64,000 nt of DNA from Simplicispira sedimenti (GTDB lineage: Bacteria; Pseudomonadota; Gammaproteobacteria; Burkholderiales; Burkholderiaceae_C): positions 1-64,000 of the forward strand of contig NZ_JAKVIJ010000007.1 in assembly GCF_022760965.1 (NCBI RefSeq), written 5' to 3'. Below the pieces are notes generated by a model. It searched no databases. It was not told where the DNA came from and saw only the letters and a list, made by a program, of their open reading frames with translations. Shown in pieces: positions 63,839 to 64,000 of the stretch (positions are counted from its first letter, which is position 1; the number at the start of each line of letters is the position of its first letter). The position numbers were made by a program, and so were the translations under genes.

Positions 63839-64000
63839 GGTGCTTGGAATCAGGGGCCATTCGAAGAAGAGTGTTCGGATTGTGGTCCGGCACCTGCAAA
63901 TCGCAGCTCACCATGTTGTCCACCGCTCGTATCCTGCGCACCTGACAGGATGTCCACCCATGGCGTATCTCTTGGAGCGCACGCCGCAGCCATGCACACT
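63839..64000. other. leader region at the window end
   Basis: No gene is supported. It presumably holds the promoter of the four-gene cluster; I see no clear -35/-10 pair or operator. Confidence 0.4.

Overview
The window is GC-rich, densely coding DNA from a betaproteobacterium, most likely a Comamonadaceae member close to Acidovorax (inferred from protein character, the cbb3 oxidase and acyl-CoA gene sets, and a dispersed AGCGCTT-type repeat that I associate with this family). No rRNA, tRNA or CRISPR array was seen.

Layout. 1-5 kb: an IS3-type transposase remnant, a frameshifted diguanylate cyclase, an Anbu proteasome-like peptidase, an alpha/beta hydrolase and an intact membrane diguanylate cyclase. 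5-17.6 kb: envelope and regulatory genes: MipA-type outer membrane protein, uppP, a CNNM/CorC protein, a MacA/MacB-type efflux system with MacB split into ATPase and permease, a LytS/LytTR two-component pair behind a small 2TM protein, a Na+/H+ antiporter, a GNAT-Rnk fusion and a lone ABC ATPase. 17.7-26 kb: a Liv-type ABC transporter operon (H-M-G-F, acyl-CoA ligase, K) facing a second acyl-CoA ligase. 26.5-32.3 kb: a TRAP transporter without its binding protein, isocitrate lyase behind two phased palindromes, a DMT exporter and RraA. 32.3-41 kb: a cbb3 oxidase locus (ccoI-S-N-O-Q-P-G-H) with two FNR-type boxes, and a divergent UspA.

41-57 kb is a block of acyl-CoA catabolism. A malonate set (malonyl-CoA decarboxylase, enoyl-CoA hydratase-like protein, MatB) is divergent from an SDR-TetR pair across a palindrome. 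An SCP2-MerR pair is divergent, across a LiuR-like palindrome, from an operon encoding SDR, AtuC-like carboxyltransferase, AtuD-like acyl-CoA dehydrogenase, AtuE-like hydratase, AtuF-like biotin carboxylase, a beta-keto acid cleavage enzyme and an acyl-CoA ligase. This resembles acyclic terpene (Atu) or leucine (Liu) catabolism but has neither AtuA nor an HMG-CoA lyase. The biotin carboxylase start is doubled in a way that suggests a recombination joint.

57-64 kb looks accessory: lgt, a VapBC pair whose toxin has Asn for a conserved acid, a dehydratase fragment, and a four-gene cluster on the minus strand. The last gene of that cluster joins a type IV pilin-like domain, membrane helices and a STAND/ORC-like P-loop ATPase. 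Its neighbour has an HTH and a degenerate NTPase. The other two encode membrane proteins of unknown function. This cluster is the best candidate for an undescribed system.

About ten intergenic hairpins, operators and terminators and six to eight copies of one small palindromic repeat are annotated. Several repeat copies lie in frame inside genes.
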